A DNA stretch of 5,999 nucleotides from Alphaproteobacteria bacterium. GTDB lineage: Bacteria > Pseudomonadota > Alphaproteobacteria > ATCC43930 > CGMCC-115725. Numbering within the stretch: position 1 is the first letter of the stretch; every line of letters begins with the position of its first letter. Where the stretch lies: assembly GCA_005884825.1 (NCBI GenBank), contig VAZT01000126.1, positions 1 to 5,999 on the forward strand. Reading direction: 5' to 3'. Below, one piece after another: positions 1 through 5,999 of this stretch. Made by a program: the position numbers and the translations under genes. Under the pieces are notes generated by a model, which searched no databases, had not been told where the DNA came from, and saw only the letters and a list, made by a program, of their open reading frames with translations.

Positions 1-2
1 GC

Positions 3-448
3 CCGGGATGGCTGATCGCGTTCGACGAGCGTATTTCGCAGTACGGTCTCGATGAGCACTATCGCGGCGGCGCCATCAAATGGCTCGGCTATGTCGATGA
101 GTACCAAAAGGCCTTTCTCTATCGATACGCGGAATTGGCGATCTATCCGTCTTTTTCGAAGGGTTCGGCATCCCGGTTGTCGAAGCGATGTATTTCGGCT
201 GCCGGGTCGCCTGCTCCTGTTCGTCGGGGATACCGGAAGCCGGCGGCGACGCCGCGTTCTACTTCGACCCGACCTCGCTGCTTAGCTTCGAGCAGACGCT
301 GTTGGCGGCATTGCGGCGGCTGCGCGTTGAACGCGCGGCCATTCGCGCAGCAAGCCGCCGTCAGGCGTTGCGCTTCACCTGGCACGAATTCGTCCGCCGG
401 ATCGACGAAGCGATCGCCTGGACAGTCCAAGAAATCAACCGATGTTGA
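3..448 (+). pseudogene. Family-4 glycosyltransferase, C-terminal part, frameshifted
   Basis: This is the 3' part of a GT-B glycosyltransferase that would transfer a sugar from an activated donor in glycan assembly; the 5' part lies left of the window. Frame 3 reads from PGWLIAFDERISQYG through IKWLGYVDEYQKAFLYRYAELAIYPSF, a typical Glycos_transf_1 domain. At the T run near 152-156 the meaning jumps to frame 2, which gives FEGFGIPVVEAMYFG, then SSGIPEAGGDAAFYFDP, and ends at TGA 446-448. The run has five Ts; six would restore one frame reading YPSFFEGFGIPVVEAM. The shift falls exactly on the EX7E motif that contacts the donor nucleotide-sugar, so as written the enzyme is broken. A homopolymer sequencing error is an equally good explanation. 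Its stop overlaps the ATG of the next gene (ATGTTGA), suggesting an operon. Family is confident; acceptor and sugar are unknown. Confidence 0.82.
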
Positions 449-759
449 ACGCGCCAGAGATCATCGGCTTTCTGGAGCCGGGCGCCGAAGGACGGTTCGA
501 GCTGGTTGCCGAATTGCGCCGGCAGCGGCAGGCCGAGATCGCACGAATCACCGGGATCGCGATGCGGCTCGCAGCACGGTTTGACGCCGAGACGGCCGTC
601 GGGTTTCTCCATTGCGAGATCCTAGGGCGACCACCCGATCGTGAAGATCTTCTCGGTTACTCAGAGCGGCTCCACCGGGAGCCCTCAGTAGCGCCGGTGA
701 TTCTCGAGGAGCTCCCTACCCTCGCCCGCTCACACAATGAGCGCAGCAGGTCCAGATAG
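442..759 (+). CDS. DUF4214-like protein, apparently truncated at its 3' end
   Basis: The ORF starts at ATG 442, overlapping the stop of the upstream glycosyltransferase by four bases, and ends at TAG 757-759 (105 residues). Residues about 1-60 are charged and probably helical, with FLEPGAEGRF followed by Arg/Glu-rich sequence. Residues about 63-95 (FLHCEILGRPPDREDLLGY and on) resemble the DUF4214 motif, a short segment of the type LyrevLGRepDpeGl..y found in secreted or glycan-related proteins. The last residues (HNERSRSR) look unlike a natural end, and the DNA from about 720 onward makes better sense as the C-terminus of the minus-strand glycosyltransferase. I therefore infer that a longer gene was cut near 710-745 and now stops at a chance codon. 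Its biochemical role is unknown. The start is set by the overlap; the ribosome site is weak. Confidence 0.55.
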   Translation: MLNAPEIIGFLEPGAEGRFELVAELRRQRQAEIARITGIAMRLAARFDAETAVGFLHCEILGRPPDREDLLGYSERLHREPSVAPVILEELPTLARSHNERSRSR

Positions 760-1944
760 GCCGGCAGGGTGACCGTATGAACATCGTAGCGTTCAATCGC
801 TGTCTGCCGCGCCGCTGCGCGAATTGCGTCGCTGGCGCCGTCGCGGTTTGTCGCGAGTGCCGTCGCAATCCGCTCGGCCAGCGCTTCCGCATCGAAGAAA
901 TCGACCAGGCGGCCGTTTTCTCCATCGCGCATCACTTCCTCGACCGGCGGCGTGCGAGAGCCGACGACGAGACAGCCGGCCGACATCGCCTCCAGCAACG
1001 ACCATGACAGCACGAACGGGTAGGTCAGATAGACGTGAACCGCCGAGATCTGCAACACGGTCAGGTATTGCTGGTAGGGCAGGTGCCCGAGAAAGTGGAT
1101 GCGCCGCAGATCGAGCCGGCCGTCCAGCTCATCGAGCAATTTCGCCCGCCAACTGACGGCCCCTGTCGGCTGGCGTCCGTAACTGACGCCGTCATTGCCG
1201 ACGATCAGCACCTGCGCCGCCGGCCGCCTTTCGAGCACCCTCGGCAGAGAACGCATGAACACATGAAAGCCGCGATAGGGTTCAAGGTCGCGCGCGCTGT
1301 AGGTGACGACCTCGTCCGCTCGCGACAGGCAGCGGCCGCTGCTGAGCCAAAGGCGCGCCGTCGGGTCCGGTCGCACCAGGCTCGTATCGACCCCTTCATG
1401 GACGACCGTGATGCGGTGCCGGTAGCGTTTCGGATACTGCGAGCGCTGCCATTCGGTCGGGCTCTGCCCCCAATCGACCGCATCGAGGCCGGAGCAGGTT
1501 CAGCGCATTGCGCGTCCGCAGCCGCATCGGCGCGTCGGGCTCCGGGGGAAATTCACGATCGAAATCGACGTCCGATCCGCCCGGCCTATAGAAGAATTCG
1601 AAATAGCCGAGCAGCGGGGTTTGCGGCCACAGATCCTTGATGTAGAGAATCTCTCCCCAGCCGTTGTGGCCGATCACGATGTCCGGCACAAACCCGTCGC
1701 GGGCGAGCCATTCGCAGAGCCGCGCCACCGCCAGCCCGTTCGCCACGCCGTACTCCAACTCGCGCGTATAAGCATGCCCGTCGCCGGACGGCGCCGCCGG
1801 CTGATATTCTAGCTTGCGGACGCCGGCGATCTGGGCAGCGCGCGGCTGAGTGATGAAGCTGACCTCGTGCCCGGTCTGCGTCAGATGGCGCGCGATGTGG
1901 ACGTATTGGCCGGGCATGTTCTGGTGGATGAACAAAAACTTCAT
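657..1944 (-). pseudogene. PF12000-type family-4 glycosyltransferase, near-complete, one frameshift
   Basis: Transcribed from ATG 1944. The N-terminal half (MKFLFIHQNMPGQYVHIARH, then IGHNGWGEILYIKDLWP, LLGYFEFFYR, RLRTRNALN) matches the Glyco_trans_4_3 (PF12000) N-domain. The C-terminal half (SARDLEPYRGFHVFM, VLIVGNDGVSYG, IHFLGHLPYQQYL, YLTYPFVLSWSLLEAM, DGENGRLVDFFD) is the Glycos_transf_1 domain, with the second Glu of EX7E in SLLEAM. The halves are in different frames: relative to the copy at 2927-3531 there is one extra G at 1491-1492. Without it the frame reads GLDAVDWGQSPTEWQRSQYP and continues to VRPDPTARL. The native end is probably near 730; the residues from there to TAA 659-657 are antisense to the DUF4214-like gene. 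It follows the methyltransferase by three bases, with a GAGG seven bases before its ATG. The role is a predicted sugar transfer in glycan synthesis; the substrate is unknown. Confidence 0.85.
1194..1799. repeat. Direct repeat, copy 1 (inside the near-complete glycosyltransferase)
   Basis: Starts at ATTGCCGAC and ends at GCCGCCG. It aligns end to end with 2927-3531, with about 25 substitutions and one extra base (G at 1491-1492) by my hand alignment. Positions 1646-1791 are identical to the other copy. It is part of a gene here, so this is a duplicated gene segment and not a mobile repeat; no terminal inverted repeats or transposase are present. Confidence 0.93.
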
Positions 1945-1947
1945 CTG

Positions 1948-2505
1948 TCAGCCTCGCCCGGGCTTGTGACCCGTGGCCCACAGATCGAACGAGGTGCCCT
2001 GGCGCAAGGTGACCTCGACAAATCCCGCCCCGATCAGCAGCTGATGTAGACTTCGCGCGGTAAACCCGGTGCGGTGCGCCATAAACTGGTTGCCGCGCGC
2101 TAGCGAAGCAGTGTGTCCGAAGATCATGTCGAGCGGCGTGATCGGGCCGCTTTGGGACACATATGCGCTTTCTTCGAGCCGATCCTCGACGATGAGACGC
2201 GCCACATGCTGCAGGTCGGGCAAGGTCAGCAGCAGCAGGCCATGCGGCTTCAGCACTCGGCGGAACTCGCCAAGCGCCAACGGCACTTCGTGGCGCTGCA
2301 GATGTTCGAGATTGTGCGAGGACCAGACGGCGTCAACCGAATCGGCAGCGACCGGACTCATATCGGTGATCGAGCAGACGATGTCGGGCTGCACGGCAGG
2401 GTCGAGGTCGAGCCGGATCTCGCGCCATTCGGGACCGTGAAAATGCCGGTGCAGCTTCTGCCGCAATGGGTAACCGCAGCCGACATTCAAGACGGTCTTG
2501 GACAC
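1948..2505 (-). CDS. Class I SAM-dependent methyltransferase
   Basis: A small Rossmann-fold methyltransferase (Methyltransf_11 type), cytoplasmic, probably acting on a sugar or glycan precursor given its neighbours. Motif I is VLNVGCGYP, the SAM-binding glycine loop. An acidic motif II follows in IRLDLDP, then DIVCSITDM, then VDAVWSSHNLEHL, then RRVLKPHGLLLLTLPDL. The C-terminal part (GFTARSLHQLLIGAGFVEV) is the usual last helix and strand. I prefer the GTG start at 2505 (185 residues, VSKTVLNVGCG) because five Gs lie at 2513-2517, seven bases upstream, and motif I then follows almost at once, as is common. An ATG at 2541 would add 12 residues (MHDSCLHNGGAA) but has no clear ribosome site. 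The TGA at 1950-1948 is three bases before the glycosyltransferase ATG, so the two are very likely co-transcribed. This is the only minus-strand gene that looks intact. Confidence 0.85.
   Translation of the reverse strand: MSKTVLNVGCGYPLRQKLHRHFHGPEWREIRLDLDPAVQPDIVCSITDMSPVAADSVDAVWSSHNLEHLQRHEVPLALGEFRRVLKPHGLLLLTLPDLQHVARLIVEDRLEESAYVSQSGPITPLDMIFGHTASLARGNQFMAHRTGFTARSLHQLLIGAGFVEVTLRQGTSFDLWATGHKPGRG
1952..1955 (-). promoter_or_regulatory. Ribosome binding site of the minus-strand glycosyltransferase
   Basis: GAGG on the minus strand, seven bases before ATG 1944 and inside the last codons of the methyltransferase. It supports this start and coupled translation of the two genes. Confidence 0.55.
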
Positions 2506-2512
2506 CGCAGCG

Positions 2513-2517
2513 CCCCC
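2513..2517 (-). promoter_or_regulatory. Probable ribosome binding site deciding the methyltransferase start
   Basis: Five Gs on the minus strand, seven bases before GTG 2505. No comparable site precedes the ATG at 2541, so this run favours the shorter protein. G-only sites are weaker evidence than AGGAGG. Confidence 0.4.
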
Positions 2518-2584
2518 ATTGTGCAAACATGAGTCGTGCATTGTTCAGTGTCGCGCTTTCGAGGCGATTGACTGGCCGCCGACC

Positions 2585-2926
2585 CTAACGGTGAGACCGT
2601 CGGATCAGGCGCACATTGATCGCCTCCAGCGGGTCGTCGGTAATCGGTGGAATACAAAGTTCGCCATTGCGATGCGGACCCGCAACGCCGCTCTCGAAGA
2701 AGGCGCCCTGGTAGACGACATCGAATCGCTCGGCTGCATGCTGCGCCAGACGGATCGCAAACCCGGTCAACGGAAGCCCCCGCCCGCGCGTGCCGCAGAG
2801 CTTGGCGTCGGTGACCCAGGGCGTCTGCCGCCCCTTTGGACCCAATGCCTTGAATTCGATGTCGCGAGCCAACAAGGTGTCGACCGGGCGGATGCTGAAG
2901 GCTTCGATGCGCAATTTCTTGCCGCG
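2585..2926 (-). other. Remnant: C-terminal ChW-like repeats of a lost gene
   Basis: This is the part of the chimeric ORF with no glycosyltransferase similarity. It shows three similar endings at regular spacing: KKLRIEAFSIRP, GRGLPLTGFAIRL and DDPLEAINVRLI. Between them lie GRQTPWVTDAKLCGTRGRG and YQGAFFESGVAGPHRNGELC. This layout (G...W....G..CGT.G..L.L.....I.L) resembles the ChW repeat, PF07538, known mainly from clostridial surface proteins and present in diverse secreted proteins. The first unit is represented only by its last dozen residues, which is what one expects if the 5' part of a separate gene was replaced by the glycosyltransferase piece at 2926/2927. The assignment is by eye. 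The function could be carbohydrate or surface binding, but that is not shown here. Confidence 0.5.
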
Positions 2927-3531
2927 ATTGCCGACCATCAGCACCTGCGCCGCCGGCCGCCTTTCGAGCACGCTCGGCAGAGAACGCATGAACACATGAA
3001 AGCCACGATAGGGTTCAAGGTCGCGCGCGCTGTAGGTGACGACCTCGTCCGCTCGCGACAGGCGGCGGCCGCTGCTGAGCCAAAGGCGCGCCGTCGGGTC
3101 TGGTCGCAACAGGCTCGTATCGACCCCTTCATGCACGACCGTGATGCGGTCCCGGTAGCGTTCGGGATACTGCGATCGCTGCCATTCGGTCGGGCTCTGG
3201 CCCCAATCGACCGCATCGAGGCCGAGCACGTTCAGCGCATTGCGCGTCCGCAGCCGCATCGGCGCGTCCGGTTCCGGCGGAAATTCACGGTCAAAATCGA
3301 CGTCCGATCCGCTCGCCCGATAGAAGAATTCGAAATAGCCGAGCAGCGGGGTTTGCGGCCATAAATCCTTGATGTAAAGAATCTCTCCCCAGCCGTTGTG
3401 GCCGATCACGATGTCCGGCACAAACCCGTCGCGGGCGAGCCATTCGCAGAGCCGCGCCACCGCCAGCCCGTTCGCCACGCCGTACTCCAACTCGCGCGTA
3501 TAAGCATGCCCGTCGCCGGACGGGGCCGCCG
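2927..3531. repeat. Direct repeat, copy 2 (inside the chimeric ORF)
   Basis: The same 605-base glycosyltransferase segment in the same orientation, about 1.7 kb to the right of copy 1. Similarity stops abruptly on both sides: at 2926 it meets the ChW-like tail, and at 3531/3532 the short leader of the regulator gene. Copy 2 keeps one reading frame throughout. The sharp edges mark recombination joints. Confidence 0.93.
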
Positions 3532-3577
3532 AATTTGCTATAGGGCGGTTGCAGGATAACATCTGGATCAACTGCTG
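3532..3577. other. Short leader between the rearrangement joint and the regulator gene
   Basis: These 46 bases separate the end of repeat copy 2 from ATG 3578. They also supply the first residues of the chimeric minus-strand ORF. I see no convincing promoter; TTGCTA (3535-3540) and TAACAT (3557-3562), 16 bases apart, are weak matches. The natural upstream region of the secretion operon may have been replaced when the joint formed. Confidence 0.4.
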
Positions 3578-4339
3578 ATGAGCGAAGCTACCACTATATT
3601 GTTTGCGCGTGAAGATTTATCGATACCGGGGGGTGCAGAGCTCGGGATCACGGAACGTGATCGGCCTGATGCTGTCCAAGCCCATTTTTTTGACCTGATC
3701 AGCCGCAGCAGCCCCGATGTGATCGTCCTCGATTTCAGCCGCGCGCCGGCGGCCGGCACCAATACGATTATGACTGTCCGGCGGCGGACCGAGATTCCGA
3801 TACTGGTGGTGTGCAGTCCCGTGCAATCAAAAATAGAGGATTACCGCATTGCCGGCGCGGCTGATTGCATTGCCGCACCGGTCGACATCGTCGGCTTGAA
3901 CCAGACGATACAACGGATCGTGCGGGTCAGAGGCCGCGAAAGGCCCGTGTCGAGCAGAGCCCCCGACAATTTCCGCTTCGCCGGCGTGAGCTTCTCCCCA
4001 GGCCGCAATCTGCTTACCGGGCCGGCCCGCAACGACATAGACTTGACAACCTCCGAGGCCCGTCTGCTGACGCATTTCGTGGCGCGGCCGTGGACCCTCT
4101 GCACCCGCAGCGAAATTGCCGAGCTGCTTTATGGACCCGAGCACTCGGTCGGCGACCGCGCCATCGATGTCGTCGTCAATCGGCTTCGCAAAAAGCTGGT
4201 TTTGGCCGGCGGCATCGACGCAGAGCAGCTTATCAAGACCGAGTTTCGCCATGGCTATGTGCTGGCGGCGGACGTGGCGACATTGCCGTATGAGGCATCG
4301 GTCCGGCCCCGCACCGTCGTGGAACCGCAACACTCATGA
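3578..4339 (+). CDS. OmpR-type winged-helix response regulator with degenerate receiver
   Basis: A 253-residue transcription factor. Residues about 5-118 form a receiver-like domain: TTILFARED, PDVIVLDFS with the phospho-acceptor position D52 kept, PILVVCS with S80 as the switch residue, and GAADCIAAPVDI. Two signature features are lost. The usual DD pair after the first strand reads R11-E12, and the invariant Lys before Pro is A100. Phosphorylation may therefore be weak or absent. Residues about 133-235 are a Trans_reg_C winged helix: IDLTTSEARLLTHFVARP, CTRSEIAELLYG, the recognition helix near 193-207 (DRAIDVVVNRLRKKL), then the wing strand IKTEFRHGYVLAADV. ATG 3578 is the first start after a stop at 3557 and gives a complete receiver. 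Its last codons overlap the exporter start by ATGA, so it probably controls the secretion operon it heads. No sensor kinase is visible in the window. Confidence 0.88.
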   Translation: MSEATTILFAREDLSIPGGAELGITERDRPDAVQAHFFDLISRSSPDVIVLDFSRAPAAGTNTIMTVRRRTEIPILVVCSPVQSKIEDYRIAGAADCIAAPVDIVGLNQTIQRIVRVRGRERPVSSRAPDNFRFAGVSFSPGRNLLTGPARNDIDLTTSEARLLTHFVARPWTLCTRSEIAELLYGPEHSVGDRAIDVVVNRLRKKLVLAGGIDAEQLIKTEFRHGYVLAADVATLPYEASVRPRTVVEPQHS

Positions 4340-5999
4340 CCAGCATCGCCGAACAGCCGGACTGCAGTCGCGCTCCCGCTGCGGGAGCGGCATTGCTCGG
4401 CGCCCTGGCGATCGTGGCGCGGCATCGCGGAATTCATCTCAGCCCGGCGCAATTGCGCCGCGATCACCGGATCGCAGCAGACGGTCCGACGCCGGAAGAA
4501 CTGCTCCGGATTATCCGCTCCAACGGCCTGAGAGCGGTGTCCGCGCGGCTCGCCTTTGACGATCTAATGCAAATGGGGCGGGCATTGCCAGCCGTGCTGG
4601 TGCTGAAGAATGGCTGCGCCATGGTTGTCCTGCGGACCGAGGCGAAGGCGCAGCCGCCGCATGTCGTGGTGCAAGACCCGTTGGCGAGCGAGGATGCGCC
4701 CCTGAGCCTCGACGCGCAGCGGCTGGCCTTGGCATGGTCGGGCGACGTCATCCTCATCAAACGCGATTACCGCCTTAGCGACGAGGATCAACCGTTCGGA
4801 TTGCGCCTCATTGCGGCGCAGCTGCTCCGTGACAGCCGCCTCGTCCGGGACATTGGCGTGGCGGCGATCATGCTGAGCCTGCTGGCGCTCGGCCCGATCA
4901 TGTTCTGGCGATTGCTGATCGACCGGGTCGTCTATTTCCAAAGCCTCGACACGCTCGCCGTCTTATGCGTCACGATGCTGGTGTTGATCACATTCGAGAC
5001 GATCTTCGGCTATTTACGACGCTTCCTCGTCCTTCACATCACCGCCCGGATCGACGCTAACCTGTACACTTACATGTTCAACAAGGTATTGAACCTGCCT
5101 CTCGATTTTTTCGAGCGGTCATCGACCGGGATGATCACCCGCGACATGAACGAGATGTTCAAGATCCGCGGGTTCTTGACGGGACAGGTATTCGGCACGG
5201 TGCTCGACAGCTTCGTGCTGCTGATATTTTTGCCGATCATGTTTTTCTTTAGCGCGATCCTGACCGGAGCAGTGTTGGGATTTTGCGGGCTGATCTGCCT
5301 GTGGATCATCTGGATGTTGCCGGTGCTGCGCCGCAAGGGCGCCGCCGCATTCCGTGCAGAAGGTTTCAAGAACGCGTTCCTGGTGGAGAACCTCCAAGGG
5401 ATCCGGACGGTGAAGTCACTGGCGCTCGATGCGCGCCAACGGCACGAGTGGGACGTCCGCGTCGCGACCGCGGCGCGGCTGCGCCTCGAGGAGGGCCGGA
5501 CCGCCAATGTCATCCAGACCGTCGTGACGCCACTCGAAAGACTGATGGTCAACGGCACCTTTGCGCTCGCCGTTTATCTCGCGATCACCACGAAAGATCA
5601 GGTCTATGTCGGCGCTCTCGTCGCGTTCATGATGCTGACCCAGCGGGTGGCCGCCCCGTTGGTCCAACTCTCGCAGCTGCTGCAGCAATATGACGAGGCG
5701 CAGCTTGCCGTTAAGGCCGTCTCCAACCTAGTCAACCAACCCGCCGAGGAGGGCCGGTCGAAAGCCGGCATACGCACCCCGCTGAACGGCCGCATAGAGT
5801 TCGCGAATGTGCGGTTCAGCTATCGCGGCTCCTCCTCACCGGCGCTCGACGGCGTCTCCTTCGTTGCCCCGGAGGGCACCATTCTCGGCATCATGGGGCG
5901 CAGCGGCTCGGGCAAAACCACCGTGACCCGGCTGCTGCAGATGCTGCACGGCAATTACGAGGGGCTGATCAAGATCGACGGCAATGATCTGCGGGAAAT
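4336..5999 (+). CDS. Type I secretion ABC exporter (HlyB-type), 3' end beyond window
   Basis: Frame 1 stays open from ATG 4336 to the window end (554 codons); such proteins usually have about 700-730 residues, so the last quarter is missing. Residues 1-140 form a C39-like domain. The LGALAIVARHRGIHLSPAQL helix aligns with HlyB, but the catalytic Cys position is Ala (A19 in my alignment) and the His position is also Ala (KNGCAMVVL), so it should bind substrate and not cleave a leader. The membrane domain follows from about residue 173, with hydrophobic stretches near 173-192, 205-225, 288-330 and 404-440. HlyB-like landmarks include LPLDFFERSSTGMITRDM, FLTGQVFGTVLDS and FLVENLQGIRTVKSLAL. The ATPase domain begins near 480 with IEFANVRFSY (A-loop Tyr496), and Walker A is GRSGSGKTT at about 521-529 (K527). 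It would work in the inner membrane with a HlyD-type adaptor and an outer-membrane channel, exporting an uncleaved protein such as an RTX-type adhesin or enzyme. Confidence 0.93.
   Translation, partial: MTSIAEQPDCSRAPAAGAALLGALAIVARHRGIHLSPAQLRRDHRIAADGPTPEELLRIIRSNGLRAVSARLAFDDLMQMGRALPAVLVLKNGCAMVVLRTEAKAQPPHVVVQDPLASEDAPLSLDAQRLALAWSGDVILIKRDYRLSDEDQPFGLRLIAAQLLRDSRLVRDIGVAAIMLSLLALGPIMFWRLLIDRVVYFQSLDTLAVLCVTMLVLITFETIFGYLRRFLVLHITARIDANLYTYMFNKVLNLPLDFFERSSTGMITRDMNEMFKIRGFLTGQVFGTVLDSFVLLIFLPIMFFFSAILTGAVLGFCGLICLWIIWMLPVLRRKGAAAFRAEGFKNAFLVENLQGIRTVKSLALDARQRHEWDVRVATAARLRLEEGRTANVIQTVVTPLERLMVNGTFALAVYLAITTKDQVYVGALVAFMMLTQRVAAPLVQLSQLLQQYDEAQLAVKAVSNLVNQPAEEGRSKAGIRTPLNGRIEFANVRFSYRGSSSPALDGVSFVAPEGTILGIMGRSGSGKTTVTRLLQMLHGNYEGLIKIDGNDLRE

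Larger units (their letters stand above)
2585..3562 (-). pseudogene. Chimeric ORF: glycosyltransferase core fused to ChW-like repeat tail
   Basis: An open frame from ATG 3562 (a TTG at 3571 is also possible) to TAG 2587-2585. About ten leading residues (MLSCNRPIANS) come from DNA just upstream of the regulator gene. The bulk, from AAPSGDGHAYTREL to VLERRPAAQVLMVGN, is the second copy of the PF12000-type glycosyltransferase core, without the frameshift of the other copy. It lacks the first about 50 residues (the MKFLFIHQNMPGQY region) and everything after the first strands of the C-terminal domain, including the LLEAM motif. After VGN the frame enters RGKKLRIEAFSI and other ChW-like sequence. 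Neither glycosyltransferase end is present, so catalysis is unlikely. I read this as a recombination product that happens to stay in frame; expression as a real fusion is possible but less likely. No good ribosome site precedes either start. Confidence 0.75.

Noticed and set aside
1035..1640. Plus-strand open frame of 201 codons
   Set aside because: Antisense shadow of the minus-strand glycosyltransferase; its similarity to the 2498-3364 frame only reflects the DNA repeat.
2588..2600. Small hairpin ACGGT-GAG-ACCGT beside the chimeric ORF stop
   Set aside because: A five-base stem with no T run on either strand; too weak for a terminator call.
2498..3364. Long plus-strand open frame of 288 codons
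   Set aside because: It is antisense to the glycosyltransferase/ChW ORF and shares its repeat with the plus-strand frame at 1035-1640. It is a GC-rich shadow with no recognisable domain.
1194..3531. Insertion sequence or composite transposon bounded by direct repeats
   Set aside because: The repeats are pieces of a glycosyltransferase gene. There is no transposase, no terminal inverted repeats and no target duplication.
3535..3562. Promoter-like TTGCTA and TAACAT, 16 bases apart, before the regulator
   Set aside because: Each box matches four of six consensus bases, and the transcript would have almost no leader. Chance is a good explanation.
5070..5558. Minus-strand frame of 162 codons
   Set aside because: It lies entirely opposite the exporter membrane domain, which has clear HlyB-type sequence in the other strand.
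1..5999. CRISPR array, tRNA or rRNA genes
   Set aside because: I saw no short regularly spaced repeats, cloverleaf or conserved rRNA segments on either strand by eye.

Overview
The window is GC-rich DNA with protein styles typical of Alphaproteobacteria. Members of the order Hyphomicrobiales, such as Bradyrhizobium, are my best guess; this rests on composition and family resemblance only. It joins two themes: a damaged, rearranged surface-glycan cluster on the left (1 to about 3531), and the start of an intact-looking type I secretion operon on the right (3578 to the window end).

Left part. A plus-strand family-4 glycosyltransferase enters from the left edge and is frameshifted in its conserved EGFG...E motif. 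Its stop overlaps the start of a second plus-strand gene, which carries a DUF4214-like segment and appears cut short near 710-745. From there to about 3531 everything lies on the minus strand. In transcription order this block holds three items. First comes a chimeric ORF (3562-2585): a 605-base internal piece of a PF12000-type glycosyltransferase gene joined in frame to the tail of an unrelated protein with ChW-like repeats. Next is a small SAM-dependent methyltransferase (2505 or 2541 to 1948). Last is a near-complete PF12000-type glycosyltransferase (1944 to about 730), split by a one-base insertion near 1491. The two glycosyltransferase copies form a direct repeat (1194-1799 and 2927-3531) of about 96% identity by hand alignment. 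The differences are mostly synonymous, and one end is identical over 146 bases.

Right part. Plus strand again. An OmpR-type winged-helix regulator with a degenerate receiver (3578-4339) overlaps, by ATGA, the start of a HlyB-type ABC exporter (4336 to beyond 5999). The exporter has a C39-like domain without the catalytic Cys and His, a six-helix membrane domain and the start of its ATPase domain with Walker A. Its membrane-fusion partner and its substrate would lie outside the window.

Taken together, the glycan enzymes may build or decorate a surface polymer or a secreted adhesin, and the regulator plus exporter would control and perform secretion. That link is inference from proximity. The clearest unusual content is the rearrangement itself: mosaic gene joints, a strand-switched block with a truncated gene at each end, and two one-base indels. 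Those indels could be real pseudogenisation or sequencing errors.
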